From positions 62,001 through 126,000 of the forward strand of contig JAGVSM010004579.1 of assembly GCA_022494885.1 (NCBI GenBank): a stretch of 64,000 bases of DNA, written 5' to 3'. This DNA is from Micrasema longulum. Taxonomy: Eukaryota > Arthropoda > Insecta > Trichoptera > Brachycentridae. The position numbers and the translations under genes are program-made. The notes beneath the pieces are model-generated. The model was not told where the DNA came from. It saw nothing but the letters and a program-made list of their open reading frames with translations, and ran no database searches. Each line of letters begins with the position of its first letter. The first letter of the stretch is position 1. Positions 11,151 to 22,878 of this stretch are shown here, piece by piece.

Positions 11151-11259
11151 GTGTACAGTATATCAAAAAAGCTCGATATACGATTTCTACGTATAAGTTC
11201 GAACTTAGTTTTAGCAATCTTTCTCCATACATACCACACTGTGTTAGTGACAAAGATAT

Positions 11260-11965
11260 TTACGAAAAGTGGAAATTTCTAACCTAAAAAACACAGTTGT
11301 ACGACGAATTGACTTTCTTCACATTCTGGACATGTAGCATCAAAACATGTTACTCTAAGAATATGAATATTTATATATAATATATTTTTTAACAAGCTCA
11401 ATCCCAGTTGTGAATAACAGCATCCACCCAGGCTTAAGAAACATGAAGTATTATTTTTATTTTTTTACCTTGTAATCTAACCAAGAACATTCTATAAGTG
11501 AGTCGAAAAGATAACCACGAAAGCCGCCGATTAATGCATAAATATCATAAATGTAAATGTGCATAAGAATAGATAAAGACATGTGTGTATGTATATTATA
11601 CGTGTGCGTGTACATGTGCATGTACTTGTATATGCATGTATCTTTGAATAAACATCCATTAAATGTATATTTTGGAACGCATTAAAAGTGTCTCAACTCA
11701 ACACGGATTTTCTAGTGAATTGGTGCAAGTTCACAAGCACGGATTATTCCTGATTGAATCACTATAAGCTGTATGATTGTTACAAAAAAGTCAGCTATAA
11801 ATTAAATAACCTTTCAGTAATTACAAAAAATATATTTATTAAATAATCTGTTGTGAATCGTGAATGGTTCGATGTTCATTAATTATTTTTTTTAAATGAA
11901 CAAGCCCACGCAACCTTTCGCCTGCGCAGTTTATTATTTTATTTTTAATTATTGATTTTTTGTAC
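11260..11965. other. Non-coding stretch with a small dispersed repeat
   Basis: A segment at 11685-11765 (gtctcaactca, ggattttctagtgaattgg, aagttcacaagc, attcctgattgaatcac) recurs with mismatches at 44875-44940, so it is a copy of an unnamed dispersed repeat. At 11580-11640 there is a tg/ca-rich run. No coding sequence. Confidence 0.45.
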
Positions 11966-11969
11966 CACA

Positions 11970-12125
11970 GCAGGCCAGGAGGCCCAATTACAGTGGTGAA
12001 TTACAACACAGAACACCCAGGCTAGAGAAAAATCACTTATAAATTTTTGTTATCTCACCGGAAATCGAACCCGGAACCTTCCGTGCGTAAGTCAAGCGTC
12101 GTAACCACTACACTACGGAGGCCGC
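11970..12125 (-). mobile_element. SINE2 copy, tRNA-derived
   Basis: On the minus strand the head (from 12125) reads gcggcctccgtagtgtagtg with a box A match and then a box B match (ggttccgggttcgattt). The body ends with caggcc at 11971-11976. The same head and the same body end (gtaattgggcctcctggcc) occur at 62731-62877, and the head occurs at 36798-36950. The small plus-strand ORF over it (12047-12229) is incidental. Confidence 0.85.
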
Positions 12126-12239
12126 CATTAAATACATTATATTTGTTATTTACAAAAAATTATACATTTATGCAAAATTGCTTTGACTATCTAAACAGGG
12201 TTATTTATAAGCCAGTTGAAAAAAAATAACAGTCTTCAA

Positions 12240-13525
12240 TACAAAGAAAAAATGAATAAAGGTAGTAGTCAAACTATTTTTTTTTTGGAAAACGTAGTAA
12301 AATACATAATGATAAAAGTTATGCGTTAACTGAAGTAAAATTCACTGTGTTCCGTCTTATTCTGAAATAAGGAAATGCGTAAGTCTATTGGTTCCTATGT
12401 GGCGGTCCCCCAGTACTGAATTCACAAGTCCACGCATGCACAAATTGAGATCTGTAACTCTGTGGAACCAATTCTAACAAACCAATCCATGTTTATATTT
12501 CGTTTACTGTAACCGTTTTCTTACAAATTTAGCACTTAAATCGGTTGACATGGTATTATAATTTTAAAATGTGAATCAAAACGCTTTTATGCTAAAATTG
12601 TTTCAATAAATTACTTTTCAGTTAATCTCAAAAAACTTCATTTGCATCACTTTGTATGGTAAATAAATATTTTACGGAATGTATTTGCTATTTAAATACG
12701 AAATAGACATTATTATCGAAGCGGAAGACTGGTCACATCACCTGCATACCTTCTGGTAACAAATCATCAAGATCCACCACATTTAATGATAAGTGCAGTT
12801 TTCTTTGCACCATCAGCTGGAGATTAGGGTTTGGTTATGATATAAAACAAAATATTGGAAACGTCAATGGCATATCATGTCACTGAAAAAAACAATAATT
12901 ATTTTCATGCAAAAGATGTATTTAAAAATAAAGAATACCTCATTTGATTATATGGACAAATATCAAGAAACTTCTTACCGTTTCGTTATCAAGAGCCAGA
13001 TTGTACAATTGGATAACAGTAATGAACTCAATTTACAATCATGCTTCATACTTTCAATAGGGCAATATTCTTGCGAAGTAGAGTTTCCGTTCTACATTGT
13101 ATCTACATGCAAATTTAATGCAAGCAATGCAATTGATTTCGTCATGAACGAGGACTGCATCTGTCATTGCTACAGAAGCTTATATCAATGGAATAATTAT
13201 AGGAAGCGTCATAAACATTGAAGGAATAACCAACTGGGATGAGAACATTTTTTCTAATGAAAAATCAGTGATAAAAATCATGTAAACATTAAACATGTGT
13301 CCTATCCTAAATTTGGAACACTTAAAAATAAAACGATTTTAATATCTCAATTAATTTGAAAATACCTATTTAATCTTATTTCTTAAAGGGGGTTGAATAA
13401 AACTTCCATTACATCAAGTATTTCTAGGGTTTCAAAATAGTTATATTTTTTTAAGTTCGACATAGTTATAGACTCCCGTTGAAAAATACGAAAATCAGTC
13501 AAAAGAAATCAATCATCATGAACTA
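12240..13525. other. Unassigned stretch containing a 114-codon ORF
   Basis: A plus-strand ORF at 12877-13221 (114 codons from ATG) has mixed composition, including cysteine-containing segments (CEVEFPFYIVSTCKF, CICHCYRS). It matches nothing I recognise. No splice or promoter signal decides its reality. Around 12720-12830 the minus strand can encode VVDLDDLLPEGMQVM, also unrecognised. It may be a decayed transposon or exon; evidence is weak. Confidence 0.25.
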
Positions 13526-13529
13526 CTAG

Positions 13530-13765
13530 TACCTCTACCATTATGCCATTTCTCTGTAGGGGTAGGCAAAAAAGATGTAACATCACACACGTCTATAGAG
13601 ACATCATAAAATTCTAGCTTCTTCTACATTCATACATCTTATCATACATGCCGTTTGGTTGCGTCTGCTTTTGACATGACCAGACATAAGATCTTGGTTT
13701 ATCTGGTCATTCATTGATTTAGTCATCTTATATTTACCTGTTTTACCTTTTTTTCTTCACTTAGT
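13530..13765 (-). mobile_element. LINE G fragment (minus)
   Basis: Minus-strand translation gives SGHVKSRRNQTACMIRCMN and VEEAR, a frameshift, then FFAYPYREM: the C-terminus of LINE G. It ends in a short gtag-like tail near 13530. It faces a second G fragment on the other strand 55 bp away. Confidence 0.75.
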
Positions 13766-13819
13766 CTGATGAATTAGACATGAATTTATTTTTTATTTTC
13801 AATTATTGTTACGTAAACA

Positions 13820-13985
13820 ATTGTTCCGTCAGATAATGACAAGATTTTTGAAACGAGTTCAACAAACACTTCAAGATGGAAATGTAAAGAAGTGGAATAC
13901 TCGGCGTGGATGCATAAGATGTAGAAGTATAAATGGGAAAAAAACGAGGTCTGTATGCAAATACAGAGTGATGTGACATTTTATC
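13820..13985 (+). mobile_element. LINE G fragment (plus)
   Basis: Plus-strand translation gives RVQQTLQDGNVKKWNTRRGC, then IRC and VCKYRVM. This aligns with QVQQILESGHVKSRNNRRAC and VCQDRVVW in the best copy at 55.6-56.3 kb. It is short, with stops, and forms a divergent pair with the minus-strand fragment at 13530-13765. Confidence 0.65.
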
Positions 13986-14364
13986 AAAGGACCTTAGTAA
14001 TGAGGACTACACAACGAGAAGGATTTATCTGAAATTAATTTCCTTATTCAGAATTTTTATCTGAGAGCACCCATCGAGTCGTAAACACTCGTCCAGGGGT
14101 TCTTACAACACTACATTAAATTTTCACCTGGACACAGAGAAATTACAGACACACATTAATTACCTACTACATCAAATATTATTATAAATATATAAATAAA
14201 ATATTATATGTAAATATTATATCAAATAACAACTGGAGTTATATGTATCATGGGTGCGAATGGGAAATGAAAAAGATAATATGGGAAATAAGTGGTTTTT
14301 TTTTTTAATAGACTGGCAAATTAAACCAAAAATTATTTTATTTCATTTTTGTATATTGTATTTA

Positions 14365-14895
14365 TTTATTCGTTTTATTTTATTTGGGAAATCAACAGTT
14401 CTACATACATATTTTTAGTAAACAAACAGATATAGTGTATAAACTCAGAACTAATAACAGATTTCCACATAGTATACAAAGTTAGTAAAAAAAATATATT
14501 ACATATCAAATAAATACATACAATTTATACATATAAAAATGTTATTTTCATGTTCTCAATAATCAAAGATTTTTTAAATATTTATTTTAAGAACATTAAG
14601 TTACTGTAAATTGAGCGAGATAAGGACAAGAATGCTTGAAGAGAGGATAAAGAGGGGAGGGGAGATGTACATATTTATTATTATAATGTCTACTAAGTTA
14701 CATAATACATTTTTAGTGTAAATTTTAAATCCGACAGAGTGATGTTTGTGTAATCTATATTTTTAAATTTTGTATTGTACATTGAAAAAGTCCTACGAAA
14801 AAAAGCATTTTTAACATACGATGTTTTACTTATTGGTACATGAAACAGGTGGTACCGTCTACAAATCCTGGCTGGCACATGTATTGTTATTATTG
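14365..14895 (-). mobile_element. LINE D copy 1, 3' end
   Basis: The minus strand encodes HVPARICRRYHLFHVPISKT, then YVKNAFFRRTF, ending near 14693. A 3' UTR of about 300 bp follows, up to a tttcccaaataaaataaaa-type end near 14365. The plus-strand copy at 54.6-55.26 kb is similar over almost the whole length, including the UTR. The VPAR, RR and HVPISKT pattern resembles the extreme C-terminus of Jockey-type LINEs. The element is 5'-truncated at about 14895. Confidence 0.75.
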
Positions 14896-15078
14896 TATTA
14901 TCAGCGTTTTGATTTTCAAAAGTTTTGTTACTCTGAAATTACTCCGCCTCTGACGTCAAAAGTTCTAGTGAGAGAGTTCTGTTGATTGATGAGTTGGTTT
15001 CCTAGAAACCGGAAATTTATCGCAATACTCTGTCATTGGTTGATTCTTTATTTTGATTCTTAATTCTCAGTGGTAATT

Positions 15079-15690
15079 CATTGAATATGTTAGGATTTGT
15101 TCTGCGTACTGCCAGGGTTTTCGAAAATACCCGCATACTGAGAACTCTTTACAACTCCTTGGTGGAAAGAAGGCTCAAGAGCGGCTCGATGATTTGGGGC
15201 CCACATGAACTGAGGTACTCTCTAATGATAGAGAAAATCTAAAAGAAGTTTCTGAGATACCTCCACATGAGAGATTGCGGGTATTATCCTTGGCTCTGCC
15301 TGACCGAGTTTCTCCAGGGTGTGCTTGACTACAACAGTTTAGAGACTAGAAGGAATGTGTATTTGACAACACATTTTTATCGATTGTTGCGCGGTGTGAT
15401 TGATAATTCTGAGATTATGATGAGCATTGGTTTGTATGTTCCTGATAATTACCTAAGACAGCGTCAGCATAGATTTTTTTATATTCCGATAACCTGCCTG
15501 TGGATATGCCTGTTGGAAGGGCTACCGCTATACTGAACAGCATCGCTCTGGATATTGATCTGTTCCATGTATCAGATAACAGGATTCTCCTACTACTTTG
15601 ACATGAGTCTCTTTCATAGTATGTACGTATTGAATATATGTTTGTAATGTATATGTTATATTTAAATAAATGAATTTAATTCAATTGAAA
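15079..15690 (+). mobile_element. LINE C copy 1, 3' end
   Basis: Plus-strand translation runs NSLNMLGFVLRTARVF, RTLYNSLVERRLKSGSMIWGP, an in-frame TAA at 15240-15242, then FLRYLHMRDC, TEFLQGVLDY, TRRNVYLTTHF and DNYLRQRQHR. A frameshift near 15490 leads to VDMPVGRATA and LDIDLFHVSD, with a stop at 15599-15601. Copies 2-4 (43.0, 50.3-50.8 and 29.0 kb) share the order. It is the region after the palm of a Jockey/R1-group LINE reverse transcriptase. Stops and the frameshift make it a pseudogene. The 3' UTR ends in A/T-rich sequence near 15690. Confidence 0.8.
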
Positions 15691-15699
15691 AAATTGAAT

Positions 15700-16435
15700 A
15701 AAGAACTTGTGATGTAGTTCAAAATAGTTTTTTAAAAATTGTACGTTTTCGAGAAACTTCGCCATTTGCCTAGATTGAATAGGATTAAACGAATAACTAA
15801 CAGCGTTAGCGTTTTGAAATATGAACAACTCTTCGTATGTGTCATGTTAAGATGTCGTCTTGGATGGAACACTCATAACATATTTTCAATATCACAAAGA
15901 CATCATTGCCATCGGTTTAATAATAAGACAGCTTGACATTTACTAAGATGTTCTCAAGTTAAGAGGCACACTCTCAGTATGCTGACGGCATAATACTCGG
16001 TCTTGGCTGAGACCTGAGAGGCCATTACTTACCCGAGCAAACACTCACCTGACTGACTTGTTGACTTTACAACTTATGGTCACTTATCACATAAACAGCT
16101 CCGATGTTTAGAACCAGCACTCCGGATTTTACCAGCCTGACTTTGTAGATCCGCGTGATTTACAAATGGCAATTGGTTTCACAATTACAATCATTACCGC
16201 CAATACATTTTGTTGGTTTATAGATACTGACCAGTAATGTGACGCAATTCTCTTAAAAACCCAAATTAATCGAATCATTATTACTAACACGTATTTAGCT
16301 ATGTTTTTTTTTAAACATGCTTTTTGCTATACACATACATTCATTTTTTTATTATGACTTTAAATATGTTTCTTACTACGTGTTCTGTTTTTATTTCGCA
16401 AATTACTGAGTTTCAAAATATATTTCTTAAATATT
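15700..16435. other. Unassigned non-coding stretch
   Basis: A 65-codon ORF at 15739-15936 is unrecognised. Positions 15950-16200 are GC-richer than neighbours but hold no frame or known element. Confidence 0.3.
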
Positions 16436-16439
16436 TTAA

Positions 16440-16712
16440 TGGTTTTTACTATGTTTTCACTGAATTCATTACTTTGTTTTTATTACGTTTTTGCTAAGTT
16501 TTTTATTACTTTTTTACTTTGTTTTTACTACATTTTTACTTTGTTTTTACTACGATTTTACTATGTTTTTACTACAATTTTATTATGTTTTTACTACGTT
16601 TTTACTATGTTTTCACTACATTTTTATTATGTTTTTACTACAATTTTACTATGTTTTTACTACATTTTTTACCATGTTTTTACTCCATTTTTTACTTTGT
16701 TTTTCACTTTGT
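16440..16712 (+). repeat. Minisatellite, TTTTTACTA(C/T)G-type units
   Basis: About 270 bp of a tandem array built from tttttactatg, tttttactacg and tttttactttg variants, with a higher-order pattern of about 30 bp. Because the unit lacks stop codons, all three plus-strand frames stay open (16439-16744, 16491-16727, 16519-16767) and give F/Y/L-rich translations. These are not proteins. Confidence 0.9.
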
Positions 16713-16724
16713 CCTGTATCTTTA

Positions 16725-16870
16725 TAACTGTTTCTATATATTGATTACTGTTTTTTATATTTTTTGACTGTCTTAGAACGAAGTAAATAACTCTAGTTAG
16801 ACAGTCAAAGCAACTTTACATAAATTATAATTTTGTGTATGTAATATAATGATAATAAATAAATCAATTA
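16725..16870 (+). repeat. Dispersed repeat R2, copy 1
   Basis: The sequence tattgattactgttttt, then acggagtaaataac-like, ttagacagtcaaagcaac and gataataaataaa recurs in the same order at 32995-33145. The array at 16440-16712 adjoins its left side. The type is unknown, perhaps a LINE 3' end given the ataataaataaa finish. Confidence 0.6.
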
Positions 16871-16919
16871 AACATGTTTTACAAACCAAAATTAATGGAA
16901 ACCACCTTTTGATTTTCAA

Positions 16920-18190
16920 ACTGTTGTTGATGAATTTACTCTGAATATGTATTTATTTATTTTGTTCATTAACGCCTAAAAGACATTTACAAAAAATAAA
17001 AATAAAATACATGCTAACATGCTAAATAATAAACACAGAATATACAGAAAAAATATGTGAAATTAGTTAGAACGGATATAATAAAAAGTTTTATTAAGTA
17101 AAAAAAAACAACAATAACAAAGGTATGCAAGAAAAAACAGTAAACATAAAAACAAAAAATGCAAAGATATAAGCTTATGAAATAAATTCGGTAAAGCAAA
17201 TACAGTGAATAAAGTGTTACGGTAAGCAAGAAAGACAAATTTTAGTTAAATTAATAAACAAGCAAGCATAAATTATCGTGAAAAAAGAAGAAAAAAAAAT
17301 ATGCATACATGAAATGCGTATTTGCCAATACTACAATGCAATTTGATATAATAGTAAAAAATAAAAAAACAAGTATAAGGTTATAAAAATAAACAAGTAA
17401 GTATTTTTTTAATTTATGGAATTGAATATGTTCGAATCGGGAAAATATTTAGAACCTGGGTTACAAAAACCCAAAAAAACACCGGATACCCCTACGATAT
17501 GCTTTGTCTTAAATCTCCATGCACATAAATAATTGTTAATGGAGGGCTTTTTTTAATTTTTGCGTATTGATTTCAGGAAAATCCCAATTAGTTGAGATCT
17601 CTACTAAAAACTCAATGCATTTGAGGTACCCTCGAGTAATAAATACAAAATTTTAAAACACCTTAGAGCTGATTTTTTACTAGAACAGCGTTTTATAATT
17701 AAGAGTAGTTTTTATTTTTTTAAATGATTTACAAGACTTCGTCAATTCGGTTTATAAAAAAATATTTTTTACGGTACGGTTTTCATATAATAAACCCTAG
17801 AGTATAGTATTATAGCCTAATAGAGTTGCCCCTATGAAGAAAAACCATTCTTTGATTATTGACCATGAAGTCAGCTACAGATTACAGCAAAACAATGGGC
17901 CATAGGTACTTGGGTTGAGAATTGCAAGGCGCAAACCTAAACCGTCCGTTACAAGTTTGTTATGAAACTTAAAACAAAACTAAAACCGAAAAAAAAATTG
18001 GGACGCTTTCATTCTATGCAAAAGAGCTTAAGGGTAATAAAATAATACAAAAAAAATATTTTATGTGAATTACATTTCCTTAATCAGTACAATTCAAAAA
18101 CTCCTTTTTTTATGTACAAAATATCCATGTTTATTAATAAAACAATCAAAACAGTTTTAAAATAATCGCTCAAAGAGTTTTAACGTTGAA
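16920..18190. other. AT-rich stretch with a weak LINE-like trace
   Basis: Most is A-rich on the plus strand. At 17520-17650 the minus strand can encode FITRGYLKCIEFLVEIS followed by TNWDFPEIN and a stop. This might be a LINE C-terminus, but it is only about 39 codons. The 74-codon minus ORF at 17014-17238 is low-complexity and rejected. Confidence 0.3.
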
Positions 18191-18197
18191 TACAAAA

Positions 18198-18553
18198 ATT
18201 AAATTTATTTCAACAGAGGGAAAACATTGTTGAGAAGGGAATATGGACGTCTAGGCACTAACAAGGCTTATGACCTGTCATTGGCTAGTTTAAGTGGCCA
18301 CTTTACCCACTGTGTAACATTCACCATTCTGCCCATGTTAAAACATCCACATTTCCTCAACTATCCATCTGTTGACTTTTGTGAAGTAAAATAGAGGAAA
18401 TGTGGATGTTGAAACATGGGCAGAATGGTGAATGTTACACAGTGTGTAAAGTGGCCACTTCAACCAGCCAATGACAGGTCATAATCCCTGTAAATGCCTA
18501 GACGTCCATATTCCCTTTTTAACAATGTTTTCCCTCTGTTGAAATAAATTTAA
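18198..18553. mobile_element. Fold-back element with about 160-bp inverted arms
   Basis: The left arm (about 18198-18358) and right arm (about 18394-18553) are near-perfect reverse complements separated by a 35-bp spacer. Shared blocks include caacagagggaaaacattgt, atggacgtctaggc, gacctgtcattggctagttt, taacattcaccattctgccc and acatccacatttcctc, all with their complements. It has no coding capacity and would form a long stable hairpin. Decayed or half copies are at 5.7, 30.75, 32.6, 42.25, 54.3, 59.1-59.4 and 61.3-61.45 kb. The sequence ctccctagggagg just outside the right end also recurs beside other copies. Confidence 0.85.
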
Positions 18554-18849
18554 ATATGAATATCTCCCTAGGGAGGAAATCCAGCCAGTCTGCAAGCATT
18601 TGGACATACTCAAACATTGTTGAATACAAAAGTTTGACCGTTTTGTTAGTTAGTTCACTTCACTTGCAACGGACTTTAATTTTATTTTTAGTAATATTTA
18701 ATAAAACTATTATACTTACGAATTTGCAGATTTTTTAATAATATGTAACTGTTGACTTATTTAAAAATTAATATTATTTCAAATAACTCGTATTGTGATG
18801 TGGCCCATTATTTATATTGAGTTGCCCAGCTAGCACTAACCAAACAGTC

Positions 18850-19100
18850 GCTGTACAAATAGTCGCTACCGCACTTAATATGTAAAGTGCATCCTACAGA
18901 TCATCTAACGAGCCTTTCTTCGGAACAAGGGACAACAGACACGGCGTCGAGAGCTCTGTTCAAACAGCGGGCGGACGTGAATGGCGGACCCTCGAAGAGA
19001 CAGGAGCCCGTAGACCACCGAGTGGGAGGAGAAGTAGGGAGTGACGTACTCCGCACTCATCGTCAGGTAGTGACGAATCTGAAGAGGTGACTAGGATAGT
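18850..19100. other. GC-richer island with a 67-codon ORF
   Basis: This is one of the few clearly GC-richer blocks. The plus strand has an ORF at 18887-19090. The minus strand has an open stretch including TSSDSSLPDDECGVRHS. Neither is recognised. A conserved exon or an unidentified repeat are both possible; nothing discriminates between them. Confidence 0.3.
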
Positions 19101-19109
19101 TTCATTGAT

Positions 19110-19705
19110 TCACTCAACTTGAGTGTTTGATAGTTTACGGTTAACACAAGGCATCTACAGCTTCCTCATCACATACCGCACTCCGCATCTAAGATTGTAA
19201 GTCTCCTTGACAGTGCCAACATACAAAAAAAATCTCGTTGAAACCCACCTGGAGTTTTTTTTGTAATCTGGCAACTTTATTCGATTGAGTAAACAGCGGA
19301 ATTGAATTTTTTACTCAATGTGATTAAATTGATTGGACATGGTCAATTCGAAAAAGTGATTGATTGCATAACTATTTAGCGGCTTTGAGTATTTTGTGTA
19401 TGATAAAAGATCTGTAAATTACACTTCTTTTTTACCTCGACGCATAGTGAAACCCCATGATGGGATGAATTTGACCTCCTCCAGGCGTGCTTCAGTTCCT
19501 GTTTTTAGTCATCCTACTCCAGGTTCCACTCTCTTCTACCCCATTTCAGTTCTCTTCAACATAATTTAACAACTCTTCCTTTAGTCTGTTTCTGTACGAC
19601 TACGTTATTTTTCCTTTCAACATAGAGTTGTTAAGCTACACGCGTCTATCATAAAATTCCAGCGTAGCTTTTTTCATTTTTATATTTCTTGTTAAACATT
19701 CCGTT
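19110..19705. other. Unassigned non-coding stretch
   Basis: No coding signal, repeat with another copy in the window, or RNA gene is visible. Confidence 0.3.
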
Positions 19706-19714
19706 TGACCCTGT

Positions 19715-20410
19715 AGAAATAATCAGCAGACTTTGTTCTGCAGCTTACGCCGTTAAAAATATTTGACATGTTACTCATGTAGAAACAGCTAGGTTGGTCT
19801 ATTTCAGTTACTTTCGCGGCGTTATTTTTTACGGTATACTGCTGTGGGGAAATGCTTCTGATATTGATTCTGTTTTTGTGCTGTTCGATCAATTTACAAT
19901 ATGAATCCCAGAGAATCACTCAGAGATAAGTTTAAAGAAATAAATATATTGACAGTCACGTATCAATATATTTATAAAAACTTGATCAATGTACACAATC
20001 ATATTTATGATTTTAAGGGCAACAGATATTTCCATGGGCTCAAAACGAGAAATAAATATATGCTAGTTGTGTGCACTACTAGACTGCGAAATATTAAAAA
20101 TTATTTTGACTGCATATGATTCTTCAACAAGGTACCTCTTGAAATTCAGGCTTTGCCAACAGCAAAGAATGAAAGATTTTGTCAAACACTGGTTGTTTGG
20201 AATGAGCTACTTTAGACTGAAAGAATATTTGCTTGACAAGACACCTTGGCATTAGATTCGTGTTTATTGATTTTAGTTTGTTAATTTTAATTGTTTTGTT
20301 GGTTAGAATGTTTTTGTTTATTAAGTTTAATTTACTAATTGTTGAAAGTTGTAGTTGATTGACGTTTATAAGTAATTCAATGAATCCTCTTGAAAACTAA
20401 ATCAATCAAA
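19715..20410 (+). mobile_element. LINE J fragment, ORF2 C-terminal region and 3' end
   Basis: The plus strand encodes ISRLCSAAYAVKNI, ARLVYFSYFRGVIFYGILLWG, NASDIDSVFVL, then after a frameshift NPRESLRDKFKEINILTVTY, TRNKYMLVVCTTRL, FFNKVPLEIQALPTAK. A second frameshift leads to DFVKHWLFGM and EYLLDKTPWH with a stop at 20253-20255. This order (VYFSYF..YGILLWG, ..LRDKFK..NILTV..YIY, TRNK, LYNKLP-like) is the well-known region after the RT palm in Jockey-type insect LINEs. At least two frameshifts and a stop make it non-functional. An A/T tail ends near 20410. Confidence 0.85.
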
Positions 20411-20419
20411 TATTAGGTT

Positions 20420-22150
20420 TTTATTTACCTAATGGTCTTTTTTAAACTCGTTTGTCGCATAATTTAATGTTACTTTATGAATGTGACAATGAAATTGTTT
20501 TTCTTGAATGGCGCATAACATCACCATGTGCAAAGATATATGTTGGTACTTTTTGTTTCTAACTATCAACTTTTGTTTTAAACTTTCAAATAACTAAATA
20601 CTGGCCTGGAGGAATGTGATTCTATATTTATTTAAAACATTGCTTTTTGAAAGCATAAAGTCATGCCACTGAAACCGCATTTCAAACAAAACTGTTGACC
20701 AAGCGAAATACAAACATCTGAGAATATACTAAATGAATTATGTCATCCATCTTTGTTTGTTAAACATTTAGCCAAGGTAGGCTATGAAACTGAAAAATTA
20801 CTACTTTCAACAGAAACTGGGAATTAAGTGATATACAAATATTTAGATAATACATCTATATCTCAAAGAAGACGTTATTTTAGAAAATAATAATTCATGT
20901 TTGAATTTTTTTTACCTGTTGTCGTTGACTGGATTACATTTTAAAAAGAAAAGTTTCCATCAGAATCTCTCATTGCTTACATTTCGGTATTAACTAATGC
21001 ATAGCTATGTCACAGGAGTCTACATACAATACAAGACTCGATACAGCAACCTATCTTTCTTGTTTTTAAAAATATAAAAAAATTACTTTACGTATTTGCT
21101 AAATTTTTATTTTTAAAATACCTTTATTTCAAAATGTCTCATCTACTGCTTAAGAGGATATGTGATTCCATACAATGTTGATGAATAGGTATCTGAACAT
21201 TGTTTTTCTGTCACTCTCTTGTCGATGTTTTTTCGATACCGTGCGAAAAACACAACTGCACGTCGGACTAATTTTGCCTTACTTAAATCGAAGTTTGAAT
21301 GAATCGATTTGGTTATTATTTCCTAGAATGAGTATCGGAGTTCAATTTTCCGTATCGTTACTTTTTTAACTTAGTACATATACTGTACGTCTAAAGATAC
21401 CGGATAAATCTGAGCACTATTTGGGTTTTCGGGTGGTCCTAGCTCCCAATAGAAAAAAAAATAACAAAAAAGGAAAACTACAGAAAAATGCCAATCTAAA
21501 GGGCGTAAACTTTTTTTGAAAAATGAAATACGTTTGTTAAAATAAAAAGTGAGACCACGTTTCATCTTAATATAAAACAACGTTACAGCACCGTTTGAAG
21601 ACGGATTTTTTAAGCACATATTTTTAAGAAAGTAAAATGTGCACTTAAAATTGTTGTCAAAGAACGCAAATATATTTATTTATTCTATTTTATTAACATA
21701 AATGGAAAATCTGCCTTTTACAAACATTTATAATACTAACATATTTGGAATAAATATATATTTTTTAAACATAAATTTTCTTATACACAAGATTTATAAA
21801 AAAAAATTCAACCTAAAGATTCTACAAGATTTATATTTAAAAAATTAACCTAAAAACTATACAGCATATTTAGTAGAAAGTTTAAATAATAAAACATTCT
21901 ACAGTAATACAACAAGAAAATTATAAGTACTGTTTCATACAGCTGGGCAAAGTGAACAAAAAACTGTTTATATTATGAAATGCATGAATAAATAAATATA
22001 ATTACTTTTCACCATCTTTGAAAAAGTTCAAAACGTTTTTATTTATCGTAATTATCGTTTTCGTTTGTATATTTTAGACTATAGTTTATTATTGTGATCT
22101 CACTAGAATTAAGCCTATAACATGTTTTCAACGGCAACAATATTCTAATA
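20420..22150. other. AT-rich stretch with two repeat relics
   Basis: A minus-strand relic of repeat R1 is at about 20985-21050 (gtcttgtattgtatgtagactc). At 21145-21310 a repeat (cttaagaggatatg, aactgcacgtc, gactaattttgcctta) is shared with the minus strand at 42080-42210. The rest is AT-rich with no supported gene. The 82-codon minus ORF at 21371-21619 is unrecognised. Confidence 0.45.
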
Positions 22151-22159
22151 AATATTGTG

Positions 22160-22450
22160 CCTTGTTCATCTCAACGTACCTCGATGTTGTTCAACTGACA
22201 TTCTAGAATTATTTCAACTCTACCGAGAAGTATTTCCCGTAGTAAGTTAGGTACTTGAATCCACCTAAAATATATTTTTACTCGCGGTAACCGTGGATTG
22301 AGAGCTGTGTCAGTAAATCGTCCGACCCGCTCTCTTGATGAGCCATAAACTAGAAGTGGCGGCATCCGGCCATTTTCACAAAGAGATTGAGTTATGGCAC
22401 TGAAGCCTGGACGTGCCACAGCGGAGTGCCAAGTCGAGAGATGGCACTAA
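22160..22450 (-). other. GC-richer island with an 82-codon ORF
   Basis: The minus strand ORF 22171-22419 begins MARPGFSAITQSLCENGRMP and is moderately basic. The block is GC-richer than its flanks. There is no family match I can name. It could be an exon or an unidentified repeat. Confidence 0.3.
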
Positions 22451-22802
22451 ACCACGTGAATAAGCGGAACATTAAATAAACGCGAATACATTTTTAATAA
22501 GCCGTAAAGACGAAAAACTTTGCATGGAATATTTATTTATTTACTTGGGTTTTTAAAAGAGGGTTCTGATTAGAAAACCTAGCTCGAATTGTATTTTCGT
22601 CGTTACTTCTGTACATACATTTTTCTGGAGATGCAATATTGCAATATGTTTTGACATGTACCAAATACCGAACTAAAGCAAATATTATTTGACCTTTCAA
22701 AATAAGTATTACTTATTTTGACAATTGCAGAACATAAATTTACCAAGTTTCCTGGAGATTTTATGAAAACAAAAAAATCAGCATACATATGTATACTTTT
22801 AT

Positions 22803-22832
22803 TTCTATAATTTTAAAATCCCGTTAGGGTTA
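22803..22832 (-). repeat. LINE E 3'-terminal relic
   Basis: The minus strand reads taaccctaacggg followed by a short A/T run. This is the 3'-terminal sequence shared with LINE E at 26548-26580 and 53343-53370. Only the extreme 3' end is present. Confidence 0.55.
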
Positions 22833-22878
22833 TATAAACTTTGATTGATTTGGTGTTTATTTTGTAGAACTCCATATT

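Noticed and set aside
16439..16767. Three overlapping ORFs predicting hydrophobic proteins
   Set aside because: They are translations of a simple tandem array lacking stops.
17014..17238. 74-codon minus ORF resembling a membrane protein
   Set aside because: A/T-rich low-complexity sequence; F/Y/L/I content follows from base composition.
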